A stretch of 64,000 nucleotides of DNA from SXOA01 sp046153945 (GTDB taxonomy: Bacteria > Planctomycetota > Planctomycetia > Pirellulales > Pirellulaceae), in contig JBJXFF010000210.1 of NCBI GenBank assembly GCA_046153945.1, forward strand, positions 1 through 64,000, given 5' to 3'. Shown here piece after piece: positions 18,990 through 27,603 of this stretch. Position numbers and translations under genes: made by a program. The notes under the pieces are model-generated. The model was not told where the DNA came from. It worked only from the letters and a program-made list of their open reading frames with translations, and searched no databases. The stretch's first letter is position 1, and the number at the start of each line of letters is the position of its first letter.

Positions 18990-20084
18990 ATGGTTCCCAC
19001 GTCCAACCAGTGGATTAGCACTGCGCGCTCCGTTTTGCAGCACTCCGAAGTCAAGTATTTCAAGGTCAAGCCGCTCCGTTACTGGTTCGACTTTCTGCTG
19101 AGCGTGACGATCGCTTACACGGCTGGAAGTTTTTACCTGGAATCTCCTCTCTTTTCCTGGCAGCAGCTCGTCGCCTTTCCGTTTACGGTCTTTTGGCTCT
19201 ACCGAGTCGGATCGTTGATCCACGAAGTGGCCCATTTGTCCCACCAGGAAATGCGGACATTCAAGGTGGTCTGGAATCTGGTCGTCGGCGTGGTGACGCT
19301 GGCTCCTTCGCCGTTCTTCACCCGGCATCATCGGGACCATCACACGCAGCGAATGTACGGTACTCCCCAGGATCCGGAATATGTCGTTAATATCTGGCGG
19401 CGGGGGAGTTGGCAAAGCATGCTTGCTTACCTGGGAATGATTGCCGTCTTTCCGCTGATCGTCCTTTTGCGATTCCTGCTGGTGCCGCTGACTTATCTTC
19501 ATCCGCGGCTGCGGGAGTGGACTCTCACCCGGGCCTCCTCGATGACACTCAATTGGCATTACGTCCGAAAGCTGAACGCCCAAGACCGCTGGTCGATTGC
19601 CGCGGTGGAGTGGCTCTGCTGGCTGCGGGCGATGCTAATCCCCATGGCGGTCATCTTCGGATTGACGCACTGGTCGCGCCTGCCGGTACTCTACGTTTTG
19701 GCGGCGACCATCTTTTTGGTGAACCAACTGCGGCAACTCGCCGATCACCAGTTCGACAGCGACGGCAGCAACATGGAACTGTCCGACCACGTCAAAGATT
19801 CGTGCAACTACACGAGTCGTGATTTCTTGACGTGGCTGTTCTTTCCGTTCGCCATCCGCTACCACGCTTTGCATCACCTGTTCCCCACGCTCCCCTATCA
19901 CAACCTGGCCGCCGCCCACGCTTACCTGCTCCAAGAGCTGCCCACCGACTCCCCCTACCGCGAGCTCGACCAGCCGCACTGGTGGTCGGTTGCTCAAAAA
20001 ATGTTCCGCGCCCAGGCGGATAAGGTTCGAGCCGTCGAAGTAATTCCAGCAGCGGTGAAAGAACCGATCAGTCGAGCAGGTTAG
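18990..20084 (+). CDS. Membrane fatty acid desaturase
   Basis: A 364-residue integral-membrane di-iron desaturase/hydroxylase. The three histidine boxes are visible: HEVAHLSH (about 78-85), HHRDHH (113-118) and HALHHLFP (near 290), separated by hydrophobic segments such as FDFLLSVTIAYTAG and YLGMIAVFPLIVLLRFLL. It would introduce double bonds into, or hydroxylate, acyl chains or related lipids in the membrane; the exact substrate is not readable. The ATG at 18990 follows AAGGAAAAAG, a good ribosome binding site, so the 21 residues upstream in frame are excluded. Confidence 0.9.
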   Translation: MVPTSNQWISTARSVLQHSEVKYFKVKPLRYWFDFLLSVTIAYTAGSFYLESPLFSWQQLVAFPFTVFWLYRVGSLIHEVAHLSHQEMRTFKVVWNLVVGVVTLAPSPFFTRHHRDHHTQRMYGTPQDPEYVVNIWRRGSWQSMLAYLGMIAVFPLIVLLRFLLVPLTYLHPRLREWTLTRASSMTLNWHYVRKLNAQDRWSIAAVEWLCWLRAMLIPMAVIFGLTHWSRLPVLYVLAATIFLVNQLRQLADHQFDSDGSNMELSDHVKDSCNYTSRDFLTWLFFPFAIRYHALHHLFPTLPYHNLAAAHAYLLQELPTDSPYRELDQPHWWSVAQKMFRAQADKVRAVEVIPAAVKEPISRAG

Positions 20085-20282
20085 TAGCTAATAGGACGTC
20101 TCTTTGTCGCAAGCGGCGACGTCGCGTCAAGCTTTCCGGCCGGGGAGTGTAATTTTCACGCTCGTAACGGCCGTAACCGATATTCTGGTTTGTCCGCTGC
20201 TGCTGCCGGAATCGCTTATTCCTCGCATTCCGGCAAAGTGTAGCGGTTATCCTGCTTATCCGGCCTTCTACCCGCCGCTGCC

Positions 20283-21338
20283 ATGCCTACCACCTTCTCC
20301 CGCCGAGCTTTCGGCCTGGGCTCGCTGGCCCTTGCCTCCTCTTCGATACTCCCTGCACTGGTCGGTGCCCAGCAGCCGGGAACTCAGCCTGCGCAGCCGA
20401 AAAAGAAGCTGCTGATCCCTGGGACGGGGCTGCGGATTGCCAAGACGGGAGACGATTTCGAGGACGAAAAGTTCGAGTATTACCCGCAGCATCCCAAGAG
20501 CAGTTGGAACATCAATAAGCAGATGAATGTCCCCGGCGGCATTTCACTCAACAACCTGTGGGCCGAAGGAGGGAAACGCGGCACGCCCGATGTGGTGAAA
20601 CGGATCGCCACGCCCCCAGGAGGGATCGAAGGAAGCAAAGGGTGCATGATGATTCAATCGCTGAACCCCGGCATCCCCGGCCGGGCCAGCCATGAAGAGC
20701 AGCAGGACGATTTGCTTCACAATGTGGAAGGTGTCGCCGGCTCGCAAATTCCGGTTGCCTGGTCTCCCAACGTGGTCTGCCGCGTTTACGTCCCCTCCGA
20801 ATCGCAATGGGAGAAGCGAAACGGGGCCACCTTCGGGTTTCGCATCGGTCTGTACGGCTACACGCCGCAAGGAAAGTACGACGAATACTGGCCGGGCATC
20901 TTTTTCCACATGCAGCGCGAGCAGGCCGCGGACGGCAAGATCAAGCCGAGCATTCTGAGCGTGCTGCGGGCGGATGAATTTGGCCGCGACCTCCCCGGAC
21001 CTGTCTTTCAGCCCTCCAGTTGGTGCACCCTCGGCATGTCCATGCCCCCCGACGGCAGTGTGCAGTTCTTCGGCAAGCCGGGTATCGACGACCTGACCGA
21101 AAAGGACTACCTCGGCGGCTGGCACTGCTATAGCTGGCGAGGCGTGAACTTCAGTACCTACTTCTTCAACGTCATCAACATGGACAACGGTCGAAGCTGG
21201 GGAACCCCCTGGACCATCGACAACGCCTACCTCTATGTCGCCACCGCGCCCAAGGCGAACATCAAGGGTTCCGAACGGACGGCGGCCAAGCCGAAGGAAC
21301 CGGCGCAGCTCACCCCCCCGCAGCCGCCGAAGGAATGA
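20283..21338 (+). CDS. Tat-exported protein of unknown function
   Basis: A 351-residue protein with a twin-arginine signal (SRRAFGLGSLALASSSI) and a cleavage region near GAQQ. The mature part is rich in aromatic residues and glycine (WSPNVVCRVYVPSESQW, GFRIGLYGYTPQGKYDEYWP, LGGWHCYSWRG) in a pattern suggesting a concanavalin-A/jelly-roll beta-sandwich, perhaps polysaccharide-binding, but I do not recognise a named family. The C-terminal tail is Pro/Lys/Ala rich and probably disordered. There is no strong ribosome binding site. Upstream at 20205-20234 an 8-base perfect inverted repeat (GCCGGAAT/ATTCCGGC) could form a small hairpin. Confidence 0.75.
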   Translation: MPTTFSRRAFGLGSLALASSSILPALVGAQQPGTQPAQPKKKLLIPGTGLRIAKTGDDFEDEKFEYYPQHPKSSWNINKQMNVPGGISLNNLWAEGGKRGTPDVVKRIATPPGGIEGSKGCMMIQSLNPGIPGRASHEEQQDDLLHNVEGVAGSQIPVAWSPNVVCRVYVPSESQWEKRNGATFGFRIGLYGYTPQGKYDEYWPGIFFHMQREQAADGKIKPSILSVLRADEFGRDLPGPVFQPSSWCTLGMSMPPDGSVQFFGKPGIDDLTEKDYLGGWHCYSWRGVNFSTYFFNVINMDNGRSWGTPWTIDNAYLYVATAPKANIKGSERTAAKPKEPAQLTPPQPPKE

Positions 21339-21405
21339 CGATGACGCACTTGCCGCGAAAGGAACCGCGTCTCAGGGTGTTTGTTAGGGACGCAATCTTA
21401 GCCGG

Positions 21406-21608
21406 CTACGGAATGTAAATCCATCCCATTTCCATCGCCAGAATAAACCCACCGATGAGACAAACCGGAATGAATAGCAGCAGCAGGCCAAACACCACGG
21501 CGATGGTGCAGCCTGTTGCCAGCGGCGACTGATTCTCTCGATGGGAAATGGTTGCGGTTCCTTTCCGGCAGTGTAACCGGGTTGAAAGCGAATATCGAGT
21601 GCAAAGGA
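21406..21608 (-). CDS. Possible 5'-truncated small membrane protein
   Basis: The frame ending at 21406 encodes a convincing C-terminal transmembrane segment (TIAVVFGLLLLFIPVCLIGG followed by a short FILAMEMGWIYIP tail). No ATG, GTG or TTG start lies in the native part. Upstream on the minus strand the frame runs into the CTAG-bounded element starting at 21609, so the 5' end may have been removed by that insertion. The element-derived extension is repeat sequence and is not counted. This may be a remnant rather than an expressed gene. The rest of 21339-21989 holds only the two repeat elements. Confidence 0.3.
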
Positions 21609-21714
21609 CTAGAACCGGCTTCAAAAGGGGTCTGGCTCCGAGCGACGAGTGGATTAATGCGAGCAGAAGAGACTCGACCGCGAGGTGCCTGACCCCTTTT
21701 GAAACTGCCTCTAG
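21609..21714. repeat. CTAG-bounded inverted-repeat element, copy A
   Basis: A 106-base segment beginning and ending with CTAG. Subterminal arms TTCAAAAGGGGTC (21620-21632) and GACCCCTTTTGAA (21691-21703) are perfect reverse complements, and the outer CTAGA/TCTAG also match. There is no coding capacity. Its size, palindromic ends and lack of genes suggest a miniature inverted-repeat element, possibly mobilised in trans. Confidence 0.7.
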
Positions 21715-21844
21715 TGCTCTGTCACGGCTAAGAACTTGGGTTGTAGCCACGCTCGCCAGAGCGTGGGTGGATGGCAACAACCATCGACAACCCACGCTCT
21801 GGCGACCGTGGCTACCCCAAATCCAAGTGTTGACACGGCACTAG
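21711..21844. repeat. CTAG-bounded inverted-repeat element, copy B
   Basis: A 134-base segment sharing its first CTAG with the end of copy A and ending in CTAG. The left end CTAGTGCTCTGTCA and right end TGACACGGCACTAG are reverse complements at 12 of 14 positions. A second pair of arms around GTAGCCACGCTCGCCAGAGC lies inside. The whole element can fold into one long imperfect hairpin. It has no open reading frame of its own. Confidence 0.75.
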
Positions 21845-21989
21845 CTCCACATCCGATTGGTATACCAATATGATCGCATTATCCCGGGTGTAATGGCGGG
21901 CGACTCTAGCTGGTGCCAACTGGCACCGAGAGTTCCTTTCCGTCGTCTATCCAGACCCAGCCGAATTGCGTGTTGCTGGGTGACGGATT

Positions 21990-22334
21990 TCAGCGATAGT
22001 CGTCGCGCAGTTGACTGAGCTTGTCGGTCTTGATCGCGGTGCGTTTGGCGGCGGGGTCAATCCTGAAAATCTTTGCAGCGTTGAGGCCAAAAAACTGGTT
22101 TTTGATCTCGGCGGTCAGGTCCGCGTACTTGAATTTCTCCCTCAGTTCCTCACGCATCGTAAGTCGCCGCAAGCGGTCAATCTGGCTCTGAGGGCTGCCT
22201 CCCCAGATGGAATCGGTGCCCCAAAGAATGTGGTCGGCCCCGGCGACTTGAATCATTTGACCCAGCATGTGTAGACACGTCACGGGCTGCATCGCGGACA
22301 ACCGTCCGAACGTGCTGCCTAATTCGATGTACAC
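21990..22334 (-). pseudogene. C-terminal remnant of an amidohydrolase-family protein
   Basis: The frame encodes the last part of a TIM-barrel amidohydrolase: NVYIELGSTFG, GADHILWGTDSIWGGSP (the strand with the catalytic Asp of amidohydrolase-2 enzymes) and the closing LNAAKIFRID helix. Homologous sequence continues in frame about a dozen codons beyond the GTG at 22334 and then stops resembling the family, with no start codon and none of the N-terminal metal-binding HxH region. The rest of the gene is missing from the window, so this is a truncated relic. The 22371-22576 stretch beyond it holds nothing recognisable. Confidence 0.65.
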
Positions 22335-22576
22335 GTTGGCAAGCGATGTGTCAACTCCGGACCGGATTTTGGGAGAGAGTTTGAGAGTTTTGGCGTGTGG
22401 CGCGGAGACCTTTGCGTCGCGCCCACCATGGCGCTTGGATGTGAGAGTCTCTCTGAACTATCCCGCTTCGCGTAAACACTTGCCCTGGTGCGGCTAAGGG
22501 CGAGCCTTTTTCGAGACGGCTCTCCGCCGGTCTGTGTTAGCCAGGCGGTACCGGCAGTTCACGAAGCAAAACAAGG

Positions 22577-22651
22577 GGTGGCTGAGGGGACTTGAACCCC
22601 CAACCCTCAGATCCACAATCTGATGCTCTAACCGATTGAGCTACAGCCACC
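22577..22651 (-). tRNA. tRNA-His (anticodon GTG)
   Basis: On the minus strand the cloverleaf is complete: acceptor GTGGCTG/CAGCCAC, D-arm GCTC/GAGC, anticodon stem TCAGA/TCTGA with loop TTGTGGA giving anticodon GTG, and T-arm GGGGG TTCAAGT CCCCT. A G is encoded immediately before the acceptor stem (position -1), as required for histidine identity, opposite discriminator C. CCA is not encoded. The minus strand continues into the amidohydrolase relic, so the tRNA locus borders the accessory patch. Confidence 0.97.
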
Positions 22652-22755
22652 ATGCGGGACGCAACGATTTCGCTATCCCCTAGAGACACTTGAATTTAGC
22701 CGTGGTTCGCGGTGGTGGCAAGTGCGGCCGAGACAGCGAAAGCGGAGGTCCCTCT

Positions 22756-23640
22756 CTACGCCAGCCCCAGCACCTTGTCCATCCGGTGGCTGATATCGAG
22801 GAGGACTTTTTCGTCGCCGCCGCCGACTTCCGCGGTCGCCCAGCCGTCGTAGCCGATTTCGCCGAGGGCTTTCAGGACTTCCGGCCAATCTTCGTCCCCT
22901 TCGCCAATGGGGCACCAGGAATTCTTGTGGCTGTAGCCCTTGAAATCGAACTTCACCATCCGTTTGCCGAGCAGCCGAATCCAGGTGGCGCTGGGAACTT
23001 TGTACTTGAGCATGTTGCTGCAGTCGAAGTACGCGGCTGCGGAGGGGCTCTTGAGGTCGTCGACGAACTGAATGAGTTGCTCGGGCTTGGTGATGAAGTT
23101 GTTCCAGACCGTTTCAATGGCGATTTTGACTTTGTACTTTTCGGCGAGCGGCAGGGCCTTTTTGATTTCGGCCTGGGAGCGCTCATAGCATTGCTCATAG
23201 GTGACGCCGTCCTTCACCACGCCGGGGACGAGCAGCACGGTGTCGCAGCCGAAGAAATGGGCGTCTTCAATCGCCCCCTCGAGCGCGGTCAGTCCCTTGC
23301 CCCGAACCGCTTCGTCGGAACTGGAGAGGGTGTCCCGCCAATGGACCGAATCAATGACGCCGTGAATCGTCACGCCCGTCTTGGCAGCCGCTGCTTTGGC
23401 CTCTTTTTTGTCAAGGCCGCTGGGGCTATCGACCTCCACTCCTTCAAAGCCGCACTTTTTGGCTAGGTTGAGTTTCTCCTCCACGGTATTTCCTTCACCA
23501 ATCATGCCGTACTTCACTGCCTTGCGAAGTTTGGGCTTCTTAGCGTCCTTCTCCTCGGCGGCAAAACCACGGGTGGTCAGGGCAGTCATAGCGGCAGCGG
23601 AAGCGGCGGTCAGGGTGAATTCGCGGCGGGAGAGGGACAT
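22756..23640 (-). CDS. Tat-exported sugar phosphate isomerase/epimerase-like TIM barrel
   Basis: A 294-residue member of the AP-endonuclease-2/xylose-isomerase-like TIM-barrel superfamily. The N-terminus MSLSRREFTLTAASAAAM is a twin-arginine signal, the usual arrangement for this large planctomycete family. Barrel strands with metal-ligand positions are visible: KCGFEGVEVDSP, TGVTIHGVID, KVKIAIETVWN (Glu ligand), AAAYFDCSN (Asp), MVKFDFKGY and GYDGWATAEV (Glu near the C-terminus). It probably isomerises or epimerises a sugar or sugar acid outside the cytoplasm, but the substrate is not inferable. It is monocistronic and divergent from the Aas-like gene. Confidence 0.9.
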   Translation of the reverse strand: MSLSRREFTLTAASAAAMTALTTRGFAAEEKDAKKPKLRKAVKYGMIGEGNTVEEKLNLAKKCGFEGVEVDSPSGLDKKEAKAAAAKTGVTIHGVIDSVHWRDTLSSSDEAVRGKGLTALEGAIEDAHFFGCDTVLLVPGVVKDGVTYEQCYERSQAEIKKALPLAEKYKVKIAIETVWNNFITKPEQLIQFVDDLKSPSAAAYFDCSNMLKYKVPSATWIRLLGKRMVKFDFKGYSHKNSWCPIGEGDEDWPEVLKALGEIGYDGWATAEVGGGDEKVLLDISHRMDKVLGLA

Positions 23641-23848
23641 GGGAAAACTCCGAGAGGGTTAGTGAGCTTTACTGGGATTGTAAGCGATGACGGAGCAGGC
23701 GTGGGTCGTCAGTGGTGAGTCGTGGTTAGGAAGGAATGTGCCGGATTGACTACGTGCTGATAATGGGGGAAAACTACCCCCGCAGCCTGTTCACGTTGGG
23801 CAAATGCTCTCTTCCCTGCGAACACTGCCCGCTAGCCTTTCCTTCCCC

Positions 23849-26800
23849 ATGGATGTCGCCTCAGCCTCGACAGATTCGCCCCGCATAACAGCGGGACACG
23901 GTTTGCTGTCGCCGGGATTCTTAGGGCTGCTCATCACGCAGTTCCTGACGGCAGTGAATGACAATATTTTTCGCTGGCTGGTGATTGGAATTGGGAAAGA
24001 CCATGTGGAGGCCGCTCTCAAGAGCGGCAACGCGCCGAGTTGGCTCACCGCCAGCAACGTTCTGATGGCAGGGACCGCCTGTTTTGTGCTGCCCTATCTG
24101 TTTCTGGCCGCGCCTGCCGGTTATTTGGGGGACCGCTTTCGGAAGAAGCACGTTATCGTCGCCTGCAAAGTGGGCGAGATTATCATCATGATCTTTGGGT
24201 ATTTCGCTATCTTGCAAGGCAATCAGTCGCCGGTCACCTCGCTGTCGCTGCTGTTCGCCGTGCTGACGCTCATGGGGGCTCAGGCTGCGCTGTTCGCGCC
24301 GTCCCGCTCAGGCAGCATCCCGGAAACACTGCGTCCGGAACGGCTGTCGCTCGCCAATGGCCTGTTCGGCCTGATGACGGTGATGGCCACCGTGGTCGGT
24401 ATGGTCGCCGGTTCCTGGCTGGCGGATAAGACCGGAAACAAGGGAATGGATGCTCCGTGGATGAGCGGCAGCGTGCTCATCGGCGTGGCGATCGCTGGCA
24501 CGCTGACGAGTCTGCTCATCGTCTCACTCCCAGCCGGAAACCCCAGCCGTTCGTTTCCATGGGATTTTCCGATTCAAACCTGGCGCGACCTGCGTACGCT
24601 CGCATCGGATCGAGCGATGCTCCGAGTGGCCCTCGGAATTCTTTTCTTCTACTCAGTCGGTTCGCTAGCGCAGCTCAATATCGACCAGCTGGCGCAGGAG
24701 GCTCATGGGCATCTCACGCCGAGCAATGAGACAGACAAAATCCCGCTTCTTGTTTCATTGATTCTCGGCGTCTGCATCGGCAGCGTTCTGGCGGGGCTTT
24801 GCTCGGGAGACCATGTGGAACTCGGCCTTGTTCCGCTGGGGGCGCTCGGCATCGCGGTCACCGCCGGACTGCTCTTTACGGTCCCCGCGACACTCTTCGA
24901 CCCCTTAACGACGGAACGCAGCGGTCTGGTCTGGGCCTGTTTTCTGCTCATCCTGCTCGGTGTCAGTGCCGGGCTCTTCAGCGTCCCCCTGGAAGCTGCG
25001 ATGCAGCACTGGTCCCCGCGCGAATCCCGCGGCAGCATTCTGGCCGCTAACAACTTCATGACGTTCAGTGGCATTCTGCTCTCTTCGCTGCTCTACGCGG
25101 GATTGCGGATGCCGGTCTTCACGGATGCCGACGGAAATCCCTCCCCGCTCCTCAATGCCCAGCAGATCTTTTTGTTTGCCGGTCTCTGCACCATTCCCGT
25201 TTTTGTTTACATCATCGTCATCATCCCGCAGGCCTCCATCCGCTTCCTGGTAATCTTGCTCAGCCTCAGCTTCTATCGCATCCGCGTGTACGGCCGCGAG
25301 AATCTGCCGGTCCATGGGGGGGCACTCCTCATCCCCAATCACATCTCCTGGATTGACGCGCTCCTCCTTTTGCGTGCAAGTTCCCGCCCCATTCGAATGG
25401 TCGCATTGTCGTCCAATCTCGAAAACCGCTGGGTGGCCTGGATTTCAAATCTATTTGGCGCCATTCTCATCAACCCCGCCAAGCCCAAGATGGTCATCCT
25501 GGCCTTTCGCCAGGCTCGCGAAGCACTCAACAACGGCGAACTGGTCTGCATCTTTCCCGAAGGGGGAATGACCCGCAGCGGCCAGGTGCAGGCGTTCAAG
25601 CCCGGTATGATGAAAATTCTGGACGGCACCGAGGCCCCCGTCATTCCGGTCTACCTCGGCGGCTTATGGGGGAGCGTTTTCAGTTTTGAAGGGGAAAAAT
25701 TCTTCTGGAAATGGCCCAAGCGGTTCCCGTATCCTATGACCATTCACTTCGGGCCGCCGATCAAGCAGCCGGACGACGTGCACCAAATCCGCCAGGCGGT
25801 CCTCGAAGAAGGAACAGCCGCGGTCACCACCCGGGCTCACGAAAAAATGGAACTCCTCACCCGCCTCTTCATCCGCCAATGCAAGTCCCGCAAGCGGAAG
25901 CCGAAAATCGCCGACTCCACCGGTGCTGAACTGAGCGGCGGCGACGTGCTCCTTCGCTCCCTCATTCTCCGCCGCTTGCTGCGCAGACATACGCTGGCGA
26001 GCGACGAAAAATATGTCGGCGTGCTGGTGCCGCCGTCCGCGCCGGGCTTTCTCGTCAACATGGCCCTGGCTCTCGATAAGCGAGTCTCGGTCAATTTGAA
26101 CTACACCGTCTCGTCCGACGTGATGAATGCCTGCATCGAAATGGCCGGCATCAAGCATGTCATCACCAGCCGCAAGTTCATGGAGAAGATGGATTTTAAG
26201 CTCAACGCGGAAATCGTTTACCTGGAAGACTTCAAAGACAAGCCGACGGCGATGGACAAAGTGGTCGGCTACACGCAGGCCAACTTTTGGCCTGCCAGTT
26301 TGCTGGAGGCGTCGCTTGGCCTGGGGACCATCCAGCCCGACGACGAACTGACCATCATCTTCACCTCGGGCTCCACCGGCACGCCCAAGGGGGTGATGCT
26401 CACCTATGCCAACATCGGCAGCAACGTGGAGGCGATCAACCAGGTGCTCCACCTCCGGCCCACCGACTGCCTGGTCGGCATCCTGCCGTTCTTTCATTCC
26501 TTCGGCTACACCGTCTCCCTCTGGGGAGTCGGCACGCTCGACATCAGCGGAGCCTTTCACTACAGCCCGCTCGACGCCCGGCAGATCGCCAAGCTCATTT
26601 CCAAGTACAAAGGGACCCTCTTTCTCTCCACGCCAACTTTCCTTCGCAGCTATTTGCGCCGCTGCGATCCGGAAGATCTTAAAAGCCTGGAGGTCGTCGT
26701 CTGCGGAGCGGAAAAACTCCCCATGGACCTGGCCAAGACTTTTGAGGAGAAATTCGGCGTCCGCCCCGTCGAAGGCTACGGCACCACGGAACTATCGCCG

Positions 26801-27430
26801 GTCGCTTCGGTCAACGTGCCGCCGGCTCGCAGCATCGACAACTTCCAGAAAGATAGCCTGGAAGGGAGCGTCGGCCGCCCGCTGCCGGGGATCATTGCCA
26901 AGGCGACGAACATGGAGACCGGAGCCGAGTGCAAGGTCAAAGAGCCCGGCATGCTCTGGATCAAAGGCCCCAACGTCATGAAGGGTTATCTCCATCAGCC
27001 GGAACTGACCGCCGAGGTCATCAAGGACGGCTGGTACAAAACGGGGGACATCGCCTTCATCGATGAGGAAGGCTTCATCCACATCACGGGCCGCGAAAGC
27101 CGCTTCAGCAAAATTGGCGGCGAAATGGTTCCGCACATCAAGGTGGAAGACGAGCTCAGCAAACTCGCCGGCTGCGGCGAAGAAGGGGGCCCGCAACTCG
27201 CCGTCACCTCCGTCGCCGACGAGAAAAAGGGTGAACGGCTCATCGTCATCCATACCAAGATGTTAAAGACCCCCGACGAACTCCGCAAAGGGCTCACCGA
27301 AGTCGGCCTTCCCAACCTCTTCATCCCGGGCACGGACAGTTTCTTTGAAGTCCCGTCGCTCCCGGTGCTCGGCACCGGAAAGGTGGACCTGCGGGGACTC
27401 AAGGAAATGGCCAAGGAGATGGCAAAGTAA
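23849..27430 (+). CDS. LplT-like transporter / PlsC acyltransferase / AMP-dependent ligase fusion (Aas-type)
   Basis: About 1,193 residues (1,208 from an alternative ATG at 23804, used for numbering here). Residues about 35-475 form an MFS transporter like LplT, the lysophospholipid flippase. Residues about 490-690 are a PlsC acyltransferase with NHISWID (512-518) and FPEGGMTRSG (585-594). The remaining C-terminal part is an acyl-AMP ligase with IIFTSGSTGTPKG (851-863), GYGTTELSP and GDIAFIDEEGFIHITGR. In E. coli the transporter (LplT) and acyltransferase-synthetase (Aas) are separate; here import, activation of a fatty acid and re-acylation of lysophospholipid are in one chain. No strong ribosome binding site decides between the two starts. 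Confidence 0.93.
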   Translation: MDVASASTDSPRITAGHGLLSPGFLGLLITQFLTAVNDNIFRWLVIGIGKDHVEAALKSGNAPSWLTASNVLMAGTACFVLPYLFLAAPAGYLGDRFRKKHVIVACKVGEIIIMIFGYFAILQGNQSPVTSLSLLFAVLTLMGAQAALFAPSRSGSIPETLRPERLSLANGLFGLMTVMATVVGMVAGSWLADKTGNKGMDAPWMSGSVLIGVAIAGTLTSLLIVSLPAGNPSRSFPWDFPIQTWRDLRTLASDRAMLRVALGILFFYSVGSLAQLNIDQLAQEAHGHLTPSNETDKIPLLVSLILGVCIGSVLAGLCSGDHVELGLVPLGALGIAVTAGLLFTVPATLFDPLTTERSGLVWACFLLILLGVSAGLFSVPLEAAMQHWSPRESRGSILAANNFMTFSGILLSSLLYAGLRMPVFTDADGNPSPLLNAQQIFLFAGLCTIPVFVYIIVIIPQASIRFLVILLSLSFYRIRVYGRENLPVHGGALLIPNHISWIDALLLLRASSRPIRMVALSSNLENRWVAWISNLFGAILINPAKPKMVILAFRQAREALNNGELVCIFPEGGMTRSGQVQAFKPGMMKILDGTEAPVIPVYLGGLWGSVFSFEGEKFFWKWPKRFPYPMTIHFGPPIKQPDDVHQIRQAVLEEGTAAVTTRAHEKMELLTRLFIRQCKSRKRKPKIADSTGAELSGGDVLLRSLILRRLLRRHTLASDEKYVGVLVPPSAPGFLVNMALALDKRVSVNLNYTVSSDVMNACIEMAGIKHVITSRKFMEKMDFKLNAEIVYLEDFKDKPTAMDKVVGYTQANFWPASLLEASLGLGTIQPDDELTIIFTSGSTGTPKGVMLTYANIGSNVEAINQVLHLRPTDCLVGILPFFHSFGYTVSLWGVGTLDISGAFHYSPLDARQIAKLISKYKGTLFLSTPTFLRSYLRRCDPEDLKSLEVVVCGAEKLPMDLAKTFEEKFGVRPVEGYGTTELSPVASVNVPPARSIDNFQKDSLEGSVGRPLPGIIAKATNMETGAECKVKEPGMLWIKGPNVMKGYLHQPELTAEVIKDGWYKTGDIAFIDEEGFIHITGRESRFSKIGGEMVPHIKVEDELSKLAGCGEEGGPQLAVTSVADEKKGERLIVIHTKMLKTPDELRKGLTEVGLPNLFIPGTDSFFEVPSLPVLGTGKVDLRGLKEMAKEMAK

Positions 27431-27603
27431 GCCAACCTTCGGTGCTGTGGCTCGCAATGTTTGGGTTATTCGGGCGCGGATTTTTCCCCGGGCCGAAACG
27501 ACTCTGCCGCTTGGCCCGTCTTACCTTCCAGACAAACGTATGTTTGCTCAGGCTTTTCGCGGCCTTTCCGCCCGCGCCGCCGCTTCATTCACCGGAGTTT
27601 GTT

